A DNA stretch of 64,000 nucleotides from NCBI RefSeq assembly GCF_028890485.2, contig NZ_JARCHV010000001.1:654910-718909 (forward strand), in the 5' to 3' direction. The first letter of the stretch is position 1; the number at the start of each line of letters is the position of its first letter. The translations under genes and the position numbers were made by a program. A model generated the notes under the pieces. That model did not search any database. It had not been told where the DNA came from and saw only the letters and a program-made list of their open reading frames with translations. This stretch comes from Planococcus sp. SK3692. GTDB lineage: Bacteria > Bacillota > Bacilli > Bacillales_A > Planococcaceae. Shown piece after piece: positions 43,077 to 51,909 of the stretch.

Positions 43077-44775
43077 AGCGATTCGCAACGATATCAAGAA
43101 ACGATTCTTTCAATAATTCAAGCTTTTCGTCGCTTTCCTGCTGAGTGGCCGCTTTGACGCCGAAATAGTATTTTACTTTCGGCTCGGTGCCGCTCGGTCG
43201 CACGCACACCCATGAGCCATCCGACAGGAAGTATTTTAAGACATTCGACTGTGGCAAGATGATTGTTTCGCTCGTGCCCATATCGACAAGCGTCCGTGTC
43301 CGGGTGTCGTAGTCTTCAATTTTTTCGACTGAAATGCCCGCAATGGATTGGGGCGGCGCCGCGCGCAAGCCATCGAGCAGCTGCGTGATTTCCCGTGCCC
43401 CTTCGATGCCTTTTTTGGTTACGGAGACGAGCAATTCGCGGTAGAAGCCGTGGCGTTCGTACAACTCATTCAAGACACCGTAGAGGTTTTTGCCTTGCTT
43501 CTTATAGAAGGCAGCCGCTTCGACCAATAGCAATGTCGCTTGTACGGCATCTTTATCGCGTGCAAAATCGCGGATTAAATAGCCGTAGCTTTCTTCGTAG
43601 CCGAACAGGAACGTGAATTCGTGCTGGGCATCGTTTTCACGCAATTTCTCACCGATGAATTTAAAGCCTGTCAACACGTCTTCGCTCTCTACGCCGTAAC
43701 TCTTAGCGACCGCTTCCCCGAATCCGGAAGTGACGATGGTCTTGAAGATGCGACCGTCTTCCGGCAATTCACCTTTGGTTTTTTTCTGGCCCAATAAATA
43801 TTCCAGCAAGATGCCGCCGGTTTGGTTGCCAGTCAATAATTCGTATTGCGTACCGGTCCAAACCGCCGCGCCAACACGGTCGCCGTCCGGGTCGATGGCA
43901 ATCAATAAGTCTGCGGTCTGCTCTTCCCCGTATTTCCGAGCGAGGTCAAACGCTGAGGATTCTTCCGGGTTCGGAGACTCCACCGTCGGAAATTCACCAT
44001 CCGGCGCCATTTGTTCTTCGACGTAAGTGACGCCGCTATAGCCGGCTTCATCAAAAACTCGACGAACGGTCGCACCTGATGCCCCGTGCAGCGGCGTAAA
44101 GACGACGCTGATCGGTTCAACATTCGTTTCCTGCACCGTCAACACCTGGTCGATATAAGCGCGGTCGAGCTGTTCGCCGAGTATTTCCAGCAAGCTCGAA
44201 TCGAATTCTTCGTTTTCAATTGCCAGTTCGTCTTCGACACGGCTGACAAACCCGATGACTTGATCCGCTGCTTCGAGATCCAATTGTGCGCCATCTTCGC
44301 CGTACACTTTATAGCCATTGTATTCAGGCGGGTTGTGGCTGGCGGTGATGACGATGCCCATAAACGCATTTAATTCACGTACAGTAAATGATAATTGCGG
44401 CGTTGTGCGCGCAGATTCATAGACGTATGCCCGAATGCCCGCAGCAGCAAATGTGCGCGCCGCTTCTTCAGCAAACTCCGGTGACATGCGGCGGCTGTCG
44501 AACGCGATCGCGACGCCGCGCTTCATCGCCTCTTCGCCGAAGCTTTCAATATAGTCGGCAATGCCTTTTGACGCTTTTCTGACGGTATAGACATTCATGC
44601 GGTTCGTGCCCGGCCCGATTTCACCGCGCATTCCCCCTGTTCCGAATACCAAGTCCTGATAAAACGCATCTTCTGCCAACTGCTCGTCTTCAGCTAGTAA
44701 TTGTAGCTGCTGTTTCGTGTTCATATCCAGCCCCTCGTGTCCGAGCCATTTTTGCATTCTTTGCTTCCATGTCAT
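43075..44775 (-). CDS. pgcA: Alpha-phosphoglucomutase / phosphomannomutase PgcA
   Basis: A 566-residue enzyme interconverting glucose-1-P and glucose-6-P, feeding UDP-glucose for teichoic acid and glycolipid synthesis. The phosphoserine loop is VITASHNPPEYNGYK; the metal loop LIAIDPDGDRVG, the sugar-binding GYEESYGY and the phosphate-binding RPSGTEPKVKYY are all present. B. subtilis PgcA (YhxB) is of similar size. ATG at 44775 with GGAGGGATGAACC. Confidence 0.95.
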   Translation of the reverse strand: MTWKQRMQKWLGHEGLDMNTKQQLQLLAEDEQLAEDAFYQDLVFGTGGMRGEIGPGTNRMNVYTVRKASKGIADYIESFGEEAMKRGVAIAFDSRRMSPEFAEEAARTFAAAGIRAYVYESARTTPQLSFTVRELNAFMGIVITASHNPPEYNGYKVYGEDGAQLDLEAADQVIGFVSRVEDELAIENEEFDSSLLEILGEQLDRAYIDQVLTVQETNVEPISVVFTPLHGASGATVRRVFDEAGYSGVTYVEEQMAPDGEFPTVESPNPEESSAFDLARKYGEEQTADLLIAIDPDGDRVGAAVWTGTQYELLTGNQTGGILLEYLLGQKKTKGELPEDGRIFKTIVTSGFGEAVAKSYGVESEDVLTGFKFIGEKLRENDAQHEFTFLFGYEESYGYLIRDFARDKDAVQATLLLVEAAAFYKKQGKNLYGVLNELYERHGFYRELLVSVTKKGIEGAREITQLLDGLRAAPPQSIAGISVEKIEDYDTRTRTLVDMGTSETIILPQSNVLKYFLSDGSWVCVRPSGTEPKVKYYFGVKAATQQESDEKLELLKESFLDIVANR

Positions 44776-44817
44776 GGTTCATCCCTCCAATTACTTATCA
44801 GTTTACCAAATTTTCCG

Positions 44818-44846
44818 CAAAAAAGCCGCCCCGATTAGGAGCGGCT
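44818..44846 (-). terminator. Terminator of yhcX
   Basis: Minus-strand AGCCGCTCC pairs with GGGGCGGCT (one G-T), then six T. Confidence 0.85.
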
Positions 44847-44850
44847 GGAG

Positions 44851-46395
44851 TTAATCTTGTTTATATTCAACACGGTAGACGTCATGGCGGCGATCCTTCA
44901 ATTGCTTAACGGTACCGTCCTGGCGCTGGCGTCTGAGGATTTCAAGGTCAACATCCCCTATCAATACCATCTCCAGGTTCGGATTGGTCTCACCGACGAT
45001 GCCGTCGCGTGCAAATTCGAAGTCGCTTGGTGCGAATATACCGGACTGGGCATATTGGATATCCATGTTTTCTGTCTGCGGCAAGTTTCCGACCGTTCCG
45101 GAAATGACCGTGTAGATCTGGTTTTCGACCGCACGGGCTTGTGCACAATAACGCACGCGCAGATAGCCTTGACGGTCTTCCGTACAGAACGGCGAGAAGA
45201 TGATGTTGGCGCCCATATCGGTTGCGATGCGGGCCAGTTCTGGGAACTCGATGTCGTAGCAGATCTGGATCGCGATCTTGCCGCAATCGGTATCGAATAC
45301 GCGCACTGAATCGCCGGCAGAAATGCCCCACCATTTGCGTTCGTTCGGGGTGATATGAATCTTATACTGTTTATCAATCGAGCCGTCGCGGCGGAATAAA
45401 TACGCAATGTTGTAGATTTCGTCGTCTTCTTCTTTGACGAAATGGGAGCCGCCGATGATGTTGACGTTATAGCGCACGGCAAGATCCGTGAACAGCTCGA
45501 TGTATTGAGGCGTGAATTCCGTCAATTTACGGACGGCTTGGCTTGGAGACGGTTCATTCAAGAACGACATCAATTGTGTCGTGAAGATTTCCGGGAACAC
45601 GACGAAATCCGAATGCGCGTCCGATGCCACATCGACAAAGTACTCGACCTGGTTCGCCAAATCGTCGAATGAATTGATGGCACGCATCAAGTATTGGACG
45701 ACGCAGATCCGCACTGGCAAACTCGTCTTGAAATGGCGCTTGGAGATAGGTTTGTAATCGACATTGTTCCATTCCATGAGCGTTGCGTATTTGCCTGATG
45801 CTTTATCGTCTTGCAAATAGCCTGGGTTGATGCGCATCAATTGGAAGCCGTTCATCAATTGGAATGTCAAAACGGGATCATAGATTTTGTGGCGCGACAC
45901 CGCATCGACATATTCGCGCGGCGACATTTCGTCTGCGTGTTTATGGTAATTCGGGATGCGTCCCCCGATGATGATCGATTTCAAGTTCAATTCACGCGCC
46001 AGTTCTTTGCGCGCTTCGTACAAACGCTGCCCGACTTGCATGCGGCGGTATTCTGGATGCACCATCACTTCAATGCCGTACATATTATAGCCGTCTTGGT
46101 TATGGTTCGTTATATAGCCGCCGTCCGTGACATCGTCCCACGTATGGCGGTCATCGTATTCGTCGAAATTGATCAATAGGCTCGAGCAGGAGCCGATCAC
46201 TTTGCCGTCAAGTTCCGCGACGATCTGTCCTTGTGCAAAGACGCCTAAATGGCTTCTAAGCTGCTCTTCTTTCCAAGGATCCATGCCCGGAAAGCAAAGC
46301 TGCTGCATTTCCAGAATGGCAGGTATATCAGCATAGCTCATCTCACGGATGATCATGCTTTTTTCAAAATGGGATAAATCGAATTGTTCTGCCAC
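44851..46395 (-). CDS. yhcX: GNAT acetyltransferase-carbon-nitrogen hydrolase fusion (YhcX-like)
   Basis: A 514-residue fusion. The N-terminal GNAT domain (about 15-180) has YGIEVMVHPEYRRMQVGQRLYEA, the acetyl-CoA loop. The C-terminal nitrilase-fold amidase (about 230-505) has the catalytic triad Glu in VVFPEIF, Lys in YKIHITPNE and Cys in IQICYDIEFPELAR. The length matches B. subtilis YhcX (513). The GTG at 46395 is preferred: GAAGGAGCG lies upstream, and an in-frame GTG at 46413 is inside that site. Substrates are unknown; a coupled acylation/deamidation is only an inference. Confidence 0.9.
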   Translation of the reverse strand: MAEQFDLSHFEKSMIIREMSYADIPAILEMQQLCFPGMDPWKEEQLRSHLGVFAQGQIVAELDGKVIGSCSSLLINFDEYDDRHTWDDVTDGGYITNHNQDGYNMYGIEVMVHPEYRRMQVGQRLYEARKELARELNLKSIIIGGRIPNYHKHADEMSPREYVDAVSRHKIYDPVLTFQLMNGFQLMRINPGYLQDDKASGKYATLMEWNNVDYKPISKRHFKTSLPVRICVVQYLMRAINSFDDLANQVEYFVDVASDAHSDFVVFPEIFTTQLMSFLNEPSPSQAVRKLTEFTPQYIELFTDLAVRYNVNIIGGSHFVKEEDDEIYNIAYLFRRDGSIDKQYKIHITPNERKWWGISAGDSVRVFDTDCGKIAIQICYDIEFPELARIATDMGANIIFSPFCTEDRQGYLRVRYCAQARAVENQIYTVISGTVGNLPQTENMDIQYAQSGIFAPSDFEFARDGIVGETNPNLEMVLIGDVDLEILRRQRQDGTVKQLKDRRHDVYRVEYKQD

Positions 46396-46527
46396 GTTAC
46401 CGCGCTCCTTCACAAAAGTTTCAAAGTTAATTATAGCCCATACGCCCAGTTGTTGATATTATTTTACTTGTATGGTGTTAAGAATTATACTTCAAAAGGA
46501 AAGCTTTCCGGAAAAGAGGGACAAAAG

Positions 46528-46953
46528 ATGACGAAGCGTCAAGAAAACAGTTTGCTGTTCATGTGGGCGGTGTCCCTAGTTGCGACACTTGGCTCGCTGT
46601 ATTTTTCCCAAGTGCGCGGGTACATTCCGTGTGAGCTGTGCTGGGTTCAGCGCATCTTCATGTATCCACTCGTCTTTGTGCTCGGCGTTGCCTATGTGCA
46701 GAAAAATCCGCGCATCGCCATGACTTCGCTTGTGCTATCCGTTATCGGAGGATCGGTTTCGCTGTATCATTACGGCATCCAAAAACTCCGTTTCTTATCG
46801 GATTCCGCACCGTCTTGTGGGCAAGTGCCGTGCACAGGGGAATATATCAATTACCTCGGATTCATCACCATTCCGTTTCTCGCGCTCATCGCATTCGCTT
46901 TGATTGCCGGAACGAGTGTATATCTGTGGAAATCATTGAAGGAGGAACAATAA
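46528..46953 (+). CDS. bdbC: Disulfide bond formation protein BdbC (DsbB family)
   Basis: A 141-residue four-helix membrane protein with the DsbB-type cysteine pairs: YIPCELCWVQRIFMYP in loop 1 and SCGQVPC in loop 2. It reoxidises an extracellular thiol oxidase using quinone. ATG at 46528 with AAAGAGGG upstream; longer readings lack a ribosome site. The next gene, one base away, encodes its thioredoxin-fold partner. Confidence 0.92.
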   Translation: MTKRQENSLLFMWAVSLVATLGSLYFSQVRGYIPCELCWVQRIFMYPLVFVLGVAYVQKNPRIAMTSLVLSVIGGSVSLYHYGIQKLRFLSDSAPSCGQVPCTGEYINYLGFITIPFLALIAFALIAGTSVYLWKSLKEEQ

Positions 46954-46954
46954 G

Positions 46955-47425
46955 ATGAAAAAATTGCTGATTATCGCTGGCGTCGTAATTGCCATCTTTG
47001 CGTTGATTGTCTTTTTGACCAATCAATCGCAAGACGAAAAACTGGCAGACAACCCATATGGCACGGATGATTTGAATCCGGCTACCATCGATCAGCTCGA
47101 TGACGAAAATTACCAGAATATCGCATTGCCTGAAGATGTGAACGAACAGATCCAAAACGGCGAGCCGACGACTGTCTACTTCTTCAGCCCGACTTGCCAG
47201 TTCTGCCAGCAGACGACACCGATCTTGATGCCTGTGGCAGATGATATGGATGTCGAGGTGCTTCAATACAACCTGCTCGAATTCGATCAAGGCTGGACCG
47301 ATTACGCACTAGAAGCGACACCAACACTCGTCCATTATGAAGACGGGCAGGAAGTTGCGCGCTGGACTGGCGCACAGCCGAAAGAGAATATCGAACAATT
47401 TTTCCAGGAAGTCGTAAAAAAATAA
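46955..47425 (+). CDS. Membrane-anchored thioredoxin-fold protein (partner of BdbC)
   Basis: A 156-residue protein with an N-terminal anchor (LLIIAGVVIAIFALIVFLTN) and a thioredoxin fold containing the redox pair in YFFSPTCQFCQQTTP; the cis-Pro is in EATPTLVHYEDG. It acts outside the membrane as a thiol-disulfide oxidoreductase. The cis-Pro is preceded by Thr as in thioredoxins. It is smaller than B. subtilis BdbD (222), so a one-to-one equivalence is uncertain. Operon with bdbC. Confidence 0.85.
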   Translation: MKKLLIIAGVVIAIFALIVFLTNQSQDEKLADNPYGTDDLNPATIDQLDDENYQNIALPEDVNEQIQNGEPTTVYFFSPTCQFCQQTTPILMPVADDMDVEVLQYNLLEFDQGWTDYALEATPTLVHYEDGQEVARWTGAQPKENIEQFFQEVVKK

Positions 47426-47433
47426 ACTGAAAT

Positions 47434-47467
47434 GGGATCATGTGCCGCGCGCATGGTCCTGTTTTTA
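47434..47467 (+). terminator. Terminator of the bdbC unit
   Basis: GGATCATG pairs with CATGGTCC (one G-T) around a GC-rich 9-nt loop, then GTTTTTAT. Confidence 0.65.
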
Positions 47468-47481
47468 TGGAGGACTGCAAA

Positions 47482-48324
47482 ATGAATTGGACTTACCAAA
47501 TTCCGGAACAAGGCATGACCGTAACGGACTTATTGAAAAACGAATGGGGTCTCGGCAAAAAGACTGTTCACGAACTGCGCATGGCAAAAGGTGTTCTTCT
47601 TGAAGACGGCACAGAACCACGCTGGCAAGAACCGCTCGATAAAGGGACAAAGCTGACGGTTACGATTCCCCAAGCCGAGTCGCCATACCGCCCGAACGCG
47701 TCGATCAAACCTGAAATTTTATTTGAAGACGAACACTTCATCATTGCCAACAAACCAAAAGGGCTCGCCACCCACCCGAATGATAACCACCAGGACGATA
47801 CATTCATCAACGGCTTGATCGCCTACGTCCAGCAATCCGGAGGTTCCTATATCGAACACATCCACCGGCTTGACCAGGGCACTTCCGGTGTCTTGCTTTT
47901 AGCCAAACATCCGATCGCCAAAAACGTCATGGACCGGATGGTTGAACAAAAGCTTGTGCAGCGTGAATACGAAGCACTCGTCAAGGGTCTCGTCCGCGGC
48001 CAATCCGGAACGCTCGACTTCGCGCTAGGCCGCGACCGCCATCACGCCACGCGCCGCCGCGTATCGCCGAACGGGCAAAGCGCCGTCACCCATTACCAAG
48101 TCATCAACCGCGCAGACGGCCGCTCTCTGCTTCATTTAACTTTGGAGACCGGGCGTACGCACCAGATCCGCGCCCATTTGTCGCACGTCAAGCACCCGAT
48201 CATCGGCGATGAATTGTACGGAGGGCCGCCGACTGATGACGGCGAATACTTCCTGCATGCATTCCGCATTGCATTTAAACACCCGTTCACCGGGCAGCAA
48301 ATCGATATTGAAGCAAAACAATAA
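47482..48324 (+). CDS. yhcT: RluA/RluD-family pseudouridine synthase (YhcT-like)
   Basis: A 280-residue pseudouridine synthase. An S4-like N-terminal part (about 1-70) precedes the catalytic domain with HRLDQGTSGVLLLAK (catalytic Asp), REYEALVKG and LETGRTHQIRAHL. The RNA target (rRNA or tRNA uridine) cannot be assigned. ATG at 47482 with TGGAGGACTGC upstream. In B. subtilis yhcT lies near yhcX and yhcYZ, as here. Confidence 0.9.
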   Translation: MNWTYQIPEQGMTVTDLLKNEWGLGKKTVHELRMAKGVLLEDGTEPRWQEPLDKGTKLTVTIPQAESPYRPNASIKPEILFEDEHFIIANKPKGLATHPNDNHQDDTFINGLIAYVQQSGGSYIEHIHRLDQGTSGVLLLAKHPIAKNVMDRMVEQKLVQREYEALVKGLVRGQSGTLDFALGRDRHHATRRRVSPNGQSAVTHYQVINRADGRSLLHLTLETGRTHQIRAHLSHVKHPIIGDELYGGPPTDDGEYFLHAFRIAFKHPFTGQQIDIEAKQ

Positions 48325-48362
48325 AAAAAGGCCCGCGAACCTCGTTCGCTGGCCTTTTTTTT
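48323..48362. terminator. Bidirectional terminator
   Basis: AAAAAGGCC-GCGAAC pairs with GTTCGC-GGCCTTTTT (one C/T mismatch); T-runs on both strands. Confidence 0.88.
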
Positions 48363-48363
48363 A

Positions 48364-49194
48364 TTAAACCTTGATTTCATCCGGATGGGTGCCGCTGCGC
48401 CAATCCTGGTTAAGCGCTGAAATCTGTTTCAGTTCTTCTTCACTTAATTCAAAATCAAAAACATCGGCATTTTCAACGATGCGCGACGGCGTCACCGATT
48501 TTGGGATGACAATCAAGTCATTCTGGAGATGCCAGCGAATAATCGTTTGTGCAACTGATTTCCCATATTTATCGCCGATTTCCGACAGCACCGGATCTTC
48601 GAGCAGGCGCCCTCTCGCAAGCGGAGACCAGGACGTGACCGCAATGTCTTGTGCCGCGCAAAATTCGCGCAGGGATTCCTGTGTCAATTGCGGATGCAGC
48701 TCGATCTGGTTGACCATCGGCTTCGTATTGGCCTTGGCCAAAATTTTCTCCAGATGATGCTGCTGGTGATTCGATACTCCAGCAGCACGGATCAGCTTTT
48801 CGTCATACAAGCGCTCAATAGCGCGGTACGTTTCCTCGAACGTGTCAGGAATTGCCCAATGCGTCAAATACAGATCCAAATAATCCATATCCAGCCGTTT
48901 CAATGAAGCTTCGAATGCACGCAAAGTCTGGTCATAGCCCTGGTCGGTATTCCATACTTTTGATGTGATGAACAGCTCTTCACGCTTCACTCCGCCTGCA
49001 CGTATTGCTTCCCCGACTTCTGCTTCATTGTCATACACTGTAGCCGTATCGATCGCTTTATAACCTGTCTGGATCGCTGTTACCATCGCTTCGACCGCCG
49101 CTTCCTTGTCGGTCATCTTGTAGACGCCAAGTCCGAAACGCGGCATTTCCACTCCATTATGTAAGGTCTTTGTTGATTCGATCGTCAGATTCAT
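48364..49194 (-). CDS. Aldo/keto reductase
   Basis: A 276-residue NADPH-dependent AKR (AKR5/YtbE-YvgN type). The catalytic tetrad is visible: Asp and Tyr in AIDTATVYDNE, Lys in ITSKVWN and His in LYLTHWAIP. NADPH-contact IPKSVTPSRIVENADVF is intact. The ATG at 49194 has AGGAGG 9 nt upstream; an ATG at 49200 is too close. Possible roles are methylglyoxal or other aldehyde detoxification; the substrate is not shown. Confidence 0.9.
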   Translation of the reverse strand: MNLTIESTKTLHNGVEMPRFGLGVYKMTDKEAAVEAMVTAIQTGYKAIDTATVYDNEAEVGEAIRAGGVKREELFITSKVWNTDQGYDQTLRAFEASLKRLDMDYLDLYLTHWAIPDTFEETYRAIERLYDEKLIRAAGVSNHQQHHLEKILAKANTKPMVNQIELHPQLTQESLREFCAAQDIAVTSWSPLARGRLLEDPVLSEIGDKYGKSVAQTIIRWHLQNDLIVIPKSVTPSRIVENADVFDFELSEEELKQISALNQDWRSGTHPDEIKV

Positions 49195-49276
49195 AAACAT
49201 TCTCCTCCTGTTCTTTTTCATTGTACAAATTGTCGAAAGGAATTTCGACTATTCGCCACCAGATTACGAAAAGCTC

Positions 49277-49305
49277 TTGCATCCGATATTAAAAACGAAT
49301 ATTAT
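49277..49305 (+). promoter_or_regulatory. Promoter of the purine permease gene
   Basis: TTGCAT, 17-bp spacer, TATTAT. The -10 overlaps the first PurBox. Confidence 0.6.
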
Positions 49306-49334
49306 TAAACGTGTTGTTCAAAATGTTCGTGTTT
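49291..49334. promoter_or_regulatory. Inverted pair of PurR boxes
   Basis: AAAAACGAATATT (49291-49303) and, on the other strand, AAACACGAACATT (49322-49334) each resemble the PurBox AWWWCCGAACWWT. They face each other 18 nt apart, close to the 16-17 nt of B. subtilis PurR operators, and overlap the promoter -10 and start point. Confidence 0.6.
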
Positions 49335-49349
49335 ATAAGGAGGATTTTC

Positions 49350-50651
49350 ATGTTTCAATTGAAAGAACACGGAACAGATGTCAGAACCGAAATTACAGCC
49401 GGTATGACGACATTCTTGACGATGGCCTACATCGTTATCGTCAACCCGGTCATTTTAGGCGCTGCCGGCGTTCCGTTTGACCAAGTATTTCTTGCCACCA
49501 TCATCGCAGCCGTGATCGGTACACTTTGGATGGCACTTCTCGCCAATTACCCGATCGCCATCGCGCCGGGCATGGGGCTTAACGCATATTTCACTTCCAT
49601 GGTGCTCGCTTCTGACGGCGCCATTGATTATACGACTGCTTTTGCCGCAGTCTTCGTTTCCGGATTGCTGTTTGTCGCGCTGTCTCTAACCTCAATGCGT
49701 AAAATCCTCATCGAAGCCATTCCTGAAAACTTAAAACATGCCATTACGGCAGGCATCGGCTTGTTCATCGCTTTCATCGGCATGCGCCTCAGCGGATTGA
49801 TCGTCGCCAATGAAGCAAATCTCGTCGGCCTCGGCGATTTGACTTCACCGCCTGTCGCATTGACACTCGCAGGGCTCGCCATCACGCTCATCTTCATGTC
49901 CTTGAACATTCATGGCGGGATTTTCTTCGGCATGATCGCAACCGGCATAATTGCCTTCTTCACCGGTCAATTGAAGTTTGCGGAAGGTTTCATGAAGTTG
50001 CCATCGCTTCCGGAAGGCATTATCGTCTGGAATCCCATCGAAGCGTTCCTGCTCGTCGCTGAATTCGGGCTCTACGGTGTCGTATTCTCGTTCTTGCTCG
50101 TCACGCTTTTCGATACGACCGGCACGATGATCGGTGTCGCAAAACAAGCAGGTCTTATGAAAGACAATAAAATGCCGCGCGTGCGCCAGGCGCTTCTCGC
50201 CGATTCGGTCGCCGCCAGTGCAGGCGCTATGGTCGGCACAAGCCCGACCAGCGCATATGTCGAATCTTCTGCTGGCGTCGCTGCTGGCGGACGCACAGGG
50301 CTCACGACTTTGACCGTCGCGATCCTATTCATCGCAGCTGCCTTTTTCGGCCCGCTCGTCGGCTCTCTTTCGGGCGTCGCCGCGATCACCGCTCCCGCAC
50401 TTATCATTGTCGGCAGCTTAATGATCGGCGCCGTCAAGCACATCGATTGGGATCAATTTGATGAAGCGTTCCCAGCATTCCTGATTGTCCTTGCGATGCC
50501 GCTCACTTCAAGTATCGCAACCGGCATCGCACTCGGGTTCATCTCTTACCCTCTGATGAAGATCTTCAAAGGCAAATGGAAAACTGTCCACCCGATCCTG
50601 TATATTTTCGCTGTGCTGTTCACGATCCAGATTCTTATTGCACCGCATTAG
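49350..50651 (+). CDS. AzgA-family purine permease (PbuG/PbuO-like)
   Basis: A 433-residue NCS2/AzgA transporter with about 12-14 helices. Landmarks are GMTTFLTMAYIVIVNP, the substrate-site APGMGLNAYF, VTLFDTTGTMIGVAKQAGL and the conserved ESSAGVAAGGRTGL. It imports hypoxanthine/guanine or adenine. ATG at 49350 with AAGGAGG upstream. PurR boxes over the promoter fit repression by PurR when purines are plentiful. PbuG and PbuO cannot be separated by eye. Confidence 0.9.
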   Translation: MFQLKEHGTDVRTEITAGMTTFLTMAYIVIVNPVILGAAGVPFDQVFLATIIAAVIGTLWMALLANYPIAIAPGMGLNAYFTSMVLASDGAIDYTTAFAAVFVSGLLFVALSLTSMRKILIEAIPENLKHAITAGIGLFIAFIGMRLSGLIVANEANLVGLGDLTSPPVALTLAGLAITLIFMSLNIHGGIFFGMIATGIIAFFTGQLKFAEGFMKLPSLPEGIIVWNPIEAFLLVAEFGLYGVVFSFLLVTLFDTTGTMIGVAKQAGLMKDNKMPRVRQALLADSVAASAGAMVGTSPTSAYVESSAGVAAGGRTGLTTLTVAILFIAAAFFGPLVGSLSGVAAITAPALIIVGSLMIGAVKHIDWDQFDEAFPAFLIVLAMPLTSSIATGIALGFISYPLMKIFKGKWKTVHPILYIFAVLFTIQILIAPH

Positions 50652-50696
50652 AACAATCCCCTGCATATTTCTGTGCAGGGGATTGTTCTATGTTTT
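50650..50696 (+). terminator. Terminator of the purine permease gene
   Basis: A perfect 16-bp stem (50650-50665 with 50674-50689), loop TATTTCTG, then ATGTTTT. Confidence 0.85.
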
Positions 50697-50763
50697 GCGT
50701 TCCGTTCAGAATAAAAGCTTTATCTACAAGGCTATATTTCATGTGCTTTGAAATTCCCCACAC

Positions 50764-50792
50764 AAAAAAGCACCGATTTCTCGGTGCTTTTG
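50764..50792 (-). terminator. Terminator of the 102-residue membrane protein gene
   Basis: AAAAGCACCGA/TCGGTGCTTTT stem with loop TTTC, T-run on the minus strand. Confidence 0.88.
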
Positions 50793-50795
50793 CCG

Positions 50796-51104
50796 TTAAA
50801 CTCTAGCTGAGCGTCCGGACATGGCTGCTGATAGCAATAGCACGATTGCTGTCAATAAGTGCAGCGCCCAGCCAATCACTGGAATCCAAGCGAGTGCACT
50901 TGTAATGATCCCGAGAATCGAGCCAAATTTCGGCGAGTATTCTTTAAAGCAAAAGAACAACGTAATCGCATGCAGCACGAACATGATGCCGAGCGGTGCA
51001 TAGCCTGCAGAAATCACAAACCCGCCCCCGATGAACGGGATGGCCAGAAATGCCTCCGCAAGACCCGTAATCCAAAGCAGTGCAACGGATGTTTTCATTT
51101 TCAT
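50796..51104 (-). CDS. Small membrane protein of unknown function
   Basis: A 102-residue protein with three helices (about 6-28, 33-50, 60-92), rich in Gly/Ile. I do not recognise the family. GGAAGGGATGA precedes the ATG at 51104 and a terminator follows the stop, so it is a genuine single-gene unit. Confidence 0.72.
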   Translation of the reverse strand: MKMKTSVALLWITGLAEAFLAIPFIGGGFVISAGYAPLGIMFVLHAITLFFCFKEYSPKFGSILGIITSALAWIPVIGWALHLLTAIVLLLSAAMSGRSARV

Positions 51105-51279
51105 ATCGGTTCATCCCTTCCTTTTGTTCCTACCCCTATATACGCATCACATCCAGAAAAGTTTCAATTTTTTCGGATGGACGGAAAATGTCCATATTTT
51201 CGAGTGGGTTCCATATTTCATTTTTCCCGATGGTACGCTATACTAAACACAGATGCAAATTTCAAGGAGGTCGTCATTC

Positions 51280-51378
51280 ATGAACTTGATCTTAATCTTG
51301 GGGATTTGTGTATCGTTTTTGGTAGCTATCTTCACTGCTGGATACGATGACAAACCAGGCACAGACAAAAGACAATAA
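51280..51378 (+). CDS. 32-residue single-helix membrane peptide
   Basis: MNLILILGICVSFLVAIFTA followed by a charged tail GYDDKPGTDKRQ. AAGGAGGT lies 9 nt before the ATG; a -10 TATACT is at 51239 and a terminator follows within 15 nt, so this is very likely a real small gene. Function unknown. Confidence 0.68.
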   Translation: MNLILILGICVSFLVAIFTAGYDDKPGTDKRQ

Positions 51379-51387
51379 TGTGAAATG

Positions 51388-51420
51388 CAAAAGGACAGCG
51401 CCCACGCGCTGTCCTTTTTT
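51388..51420. terminator. Bidirectional terminator
   Basis: AAAGGACAGCGC pairs with GCGCTGTCCTTT around CCAC; T-run on the plus strand and A-run (minus-strand T) on the other side. Confidence 0.9.
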
Positions 51421-51425
51421 GTCGT

Positions 51426-51899
51426 TTATTTCAAATTCGGGAAATCCTGTTGGCGCAGCGCTTCATACATCAAGATCGCTGCCGTGTTCGACAAATTGAG
51501 TGAACGGATATGTTCATTCATCGGAATGCGCAAACAGCGGTCTAAGTTGGCATCAATCAATTCCCTCGGCAAGCCCTTTGTTTCCTGACCGAAGACGAAG
51601 AAATAGTCTTCCCCGGTATCTGAAAAATCGAACGAACTGTATGTCTTCGTACCGAACTTGGTGATGTAATGGTATTTGCCGTCCGGATAGGATGTAAACA
51701 ACTCATCGAGGCCATCGTGGTAATGAATATCCACGTGCTCCCAATAATCGAGCCCCGCCCGTTTAAGCATTTTATCGTCCGTCGAAAATCCGAGCGGCTT
51801 GATCAAATGAAGGCTGACCCCTGTCCCCGCACAAGAGCGTGCAATGTTCCCGGTATTCGCCGGAATTAATGGCTGATATAACACAATATGAATTCCCAA
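51426..51899 (-). CDS. trmL: tRNA (cytidine/uridine-34-2'-O)-methyltransferase TrmL
   Basis: A 157-residue SPOUT methyltransferase that methylates the wobble ribose of tRNA-Leu isoacceptors. The N-terminal VLYQPLIPANTGNIARSC, the FVFGQETKGLP knot motif and the C-terminal IPMNEHIRSLNLSNTAAILMYE are complete. The start is a TTG at 51899 with a weak GTGAAG upstream; homologue length supports it. It follows queG by 10 nt, pairing two tRNA wobble-modification genes. Confidence 0.92.
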   Translation of the reverse strand: MGIHIVLYQPLIPANTGNIARSCAGTGVSLHLIKPLGFSTDDKMLKRAGLDYWEHVDIHYHDGLDELFTSYPDGKYHYITKFGTKTYSSFDFSDTGEDYFFVFGQETKGLPRELIDANLDRCLRIPMNEHIRSLNLSNTAAILMYEALRQQDFPNLK

Positions 51900-51909
51900 A
51901 TTTCTTCAC

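Noticed and set aside
44857..45482. 150- and 173-residue frames within yhcX
   Set aside because: They overlap the conserved nitrilase domain in other frames and have no independent start signals.
49260..49349. Guanine riboswitch before the purine permease
   Set aside because: The distance from promoter to start codon (about 40 nt) is too short for an aptamer; PurR boxes explain the region better.
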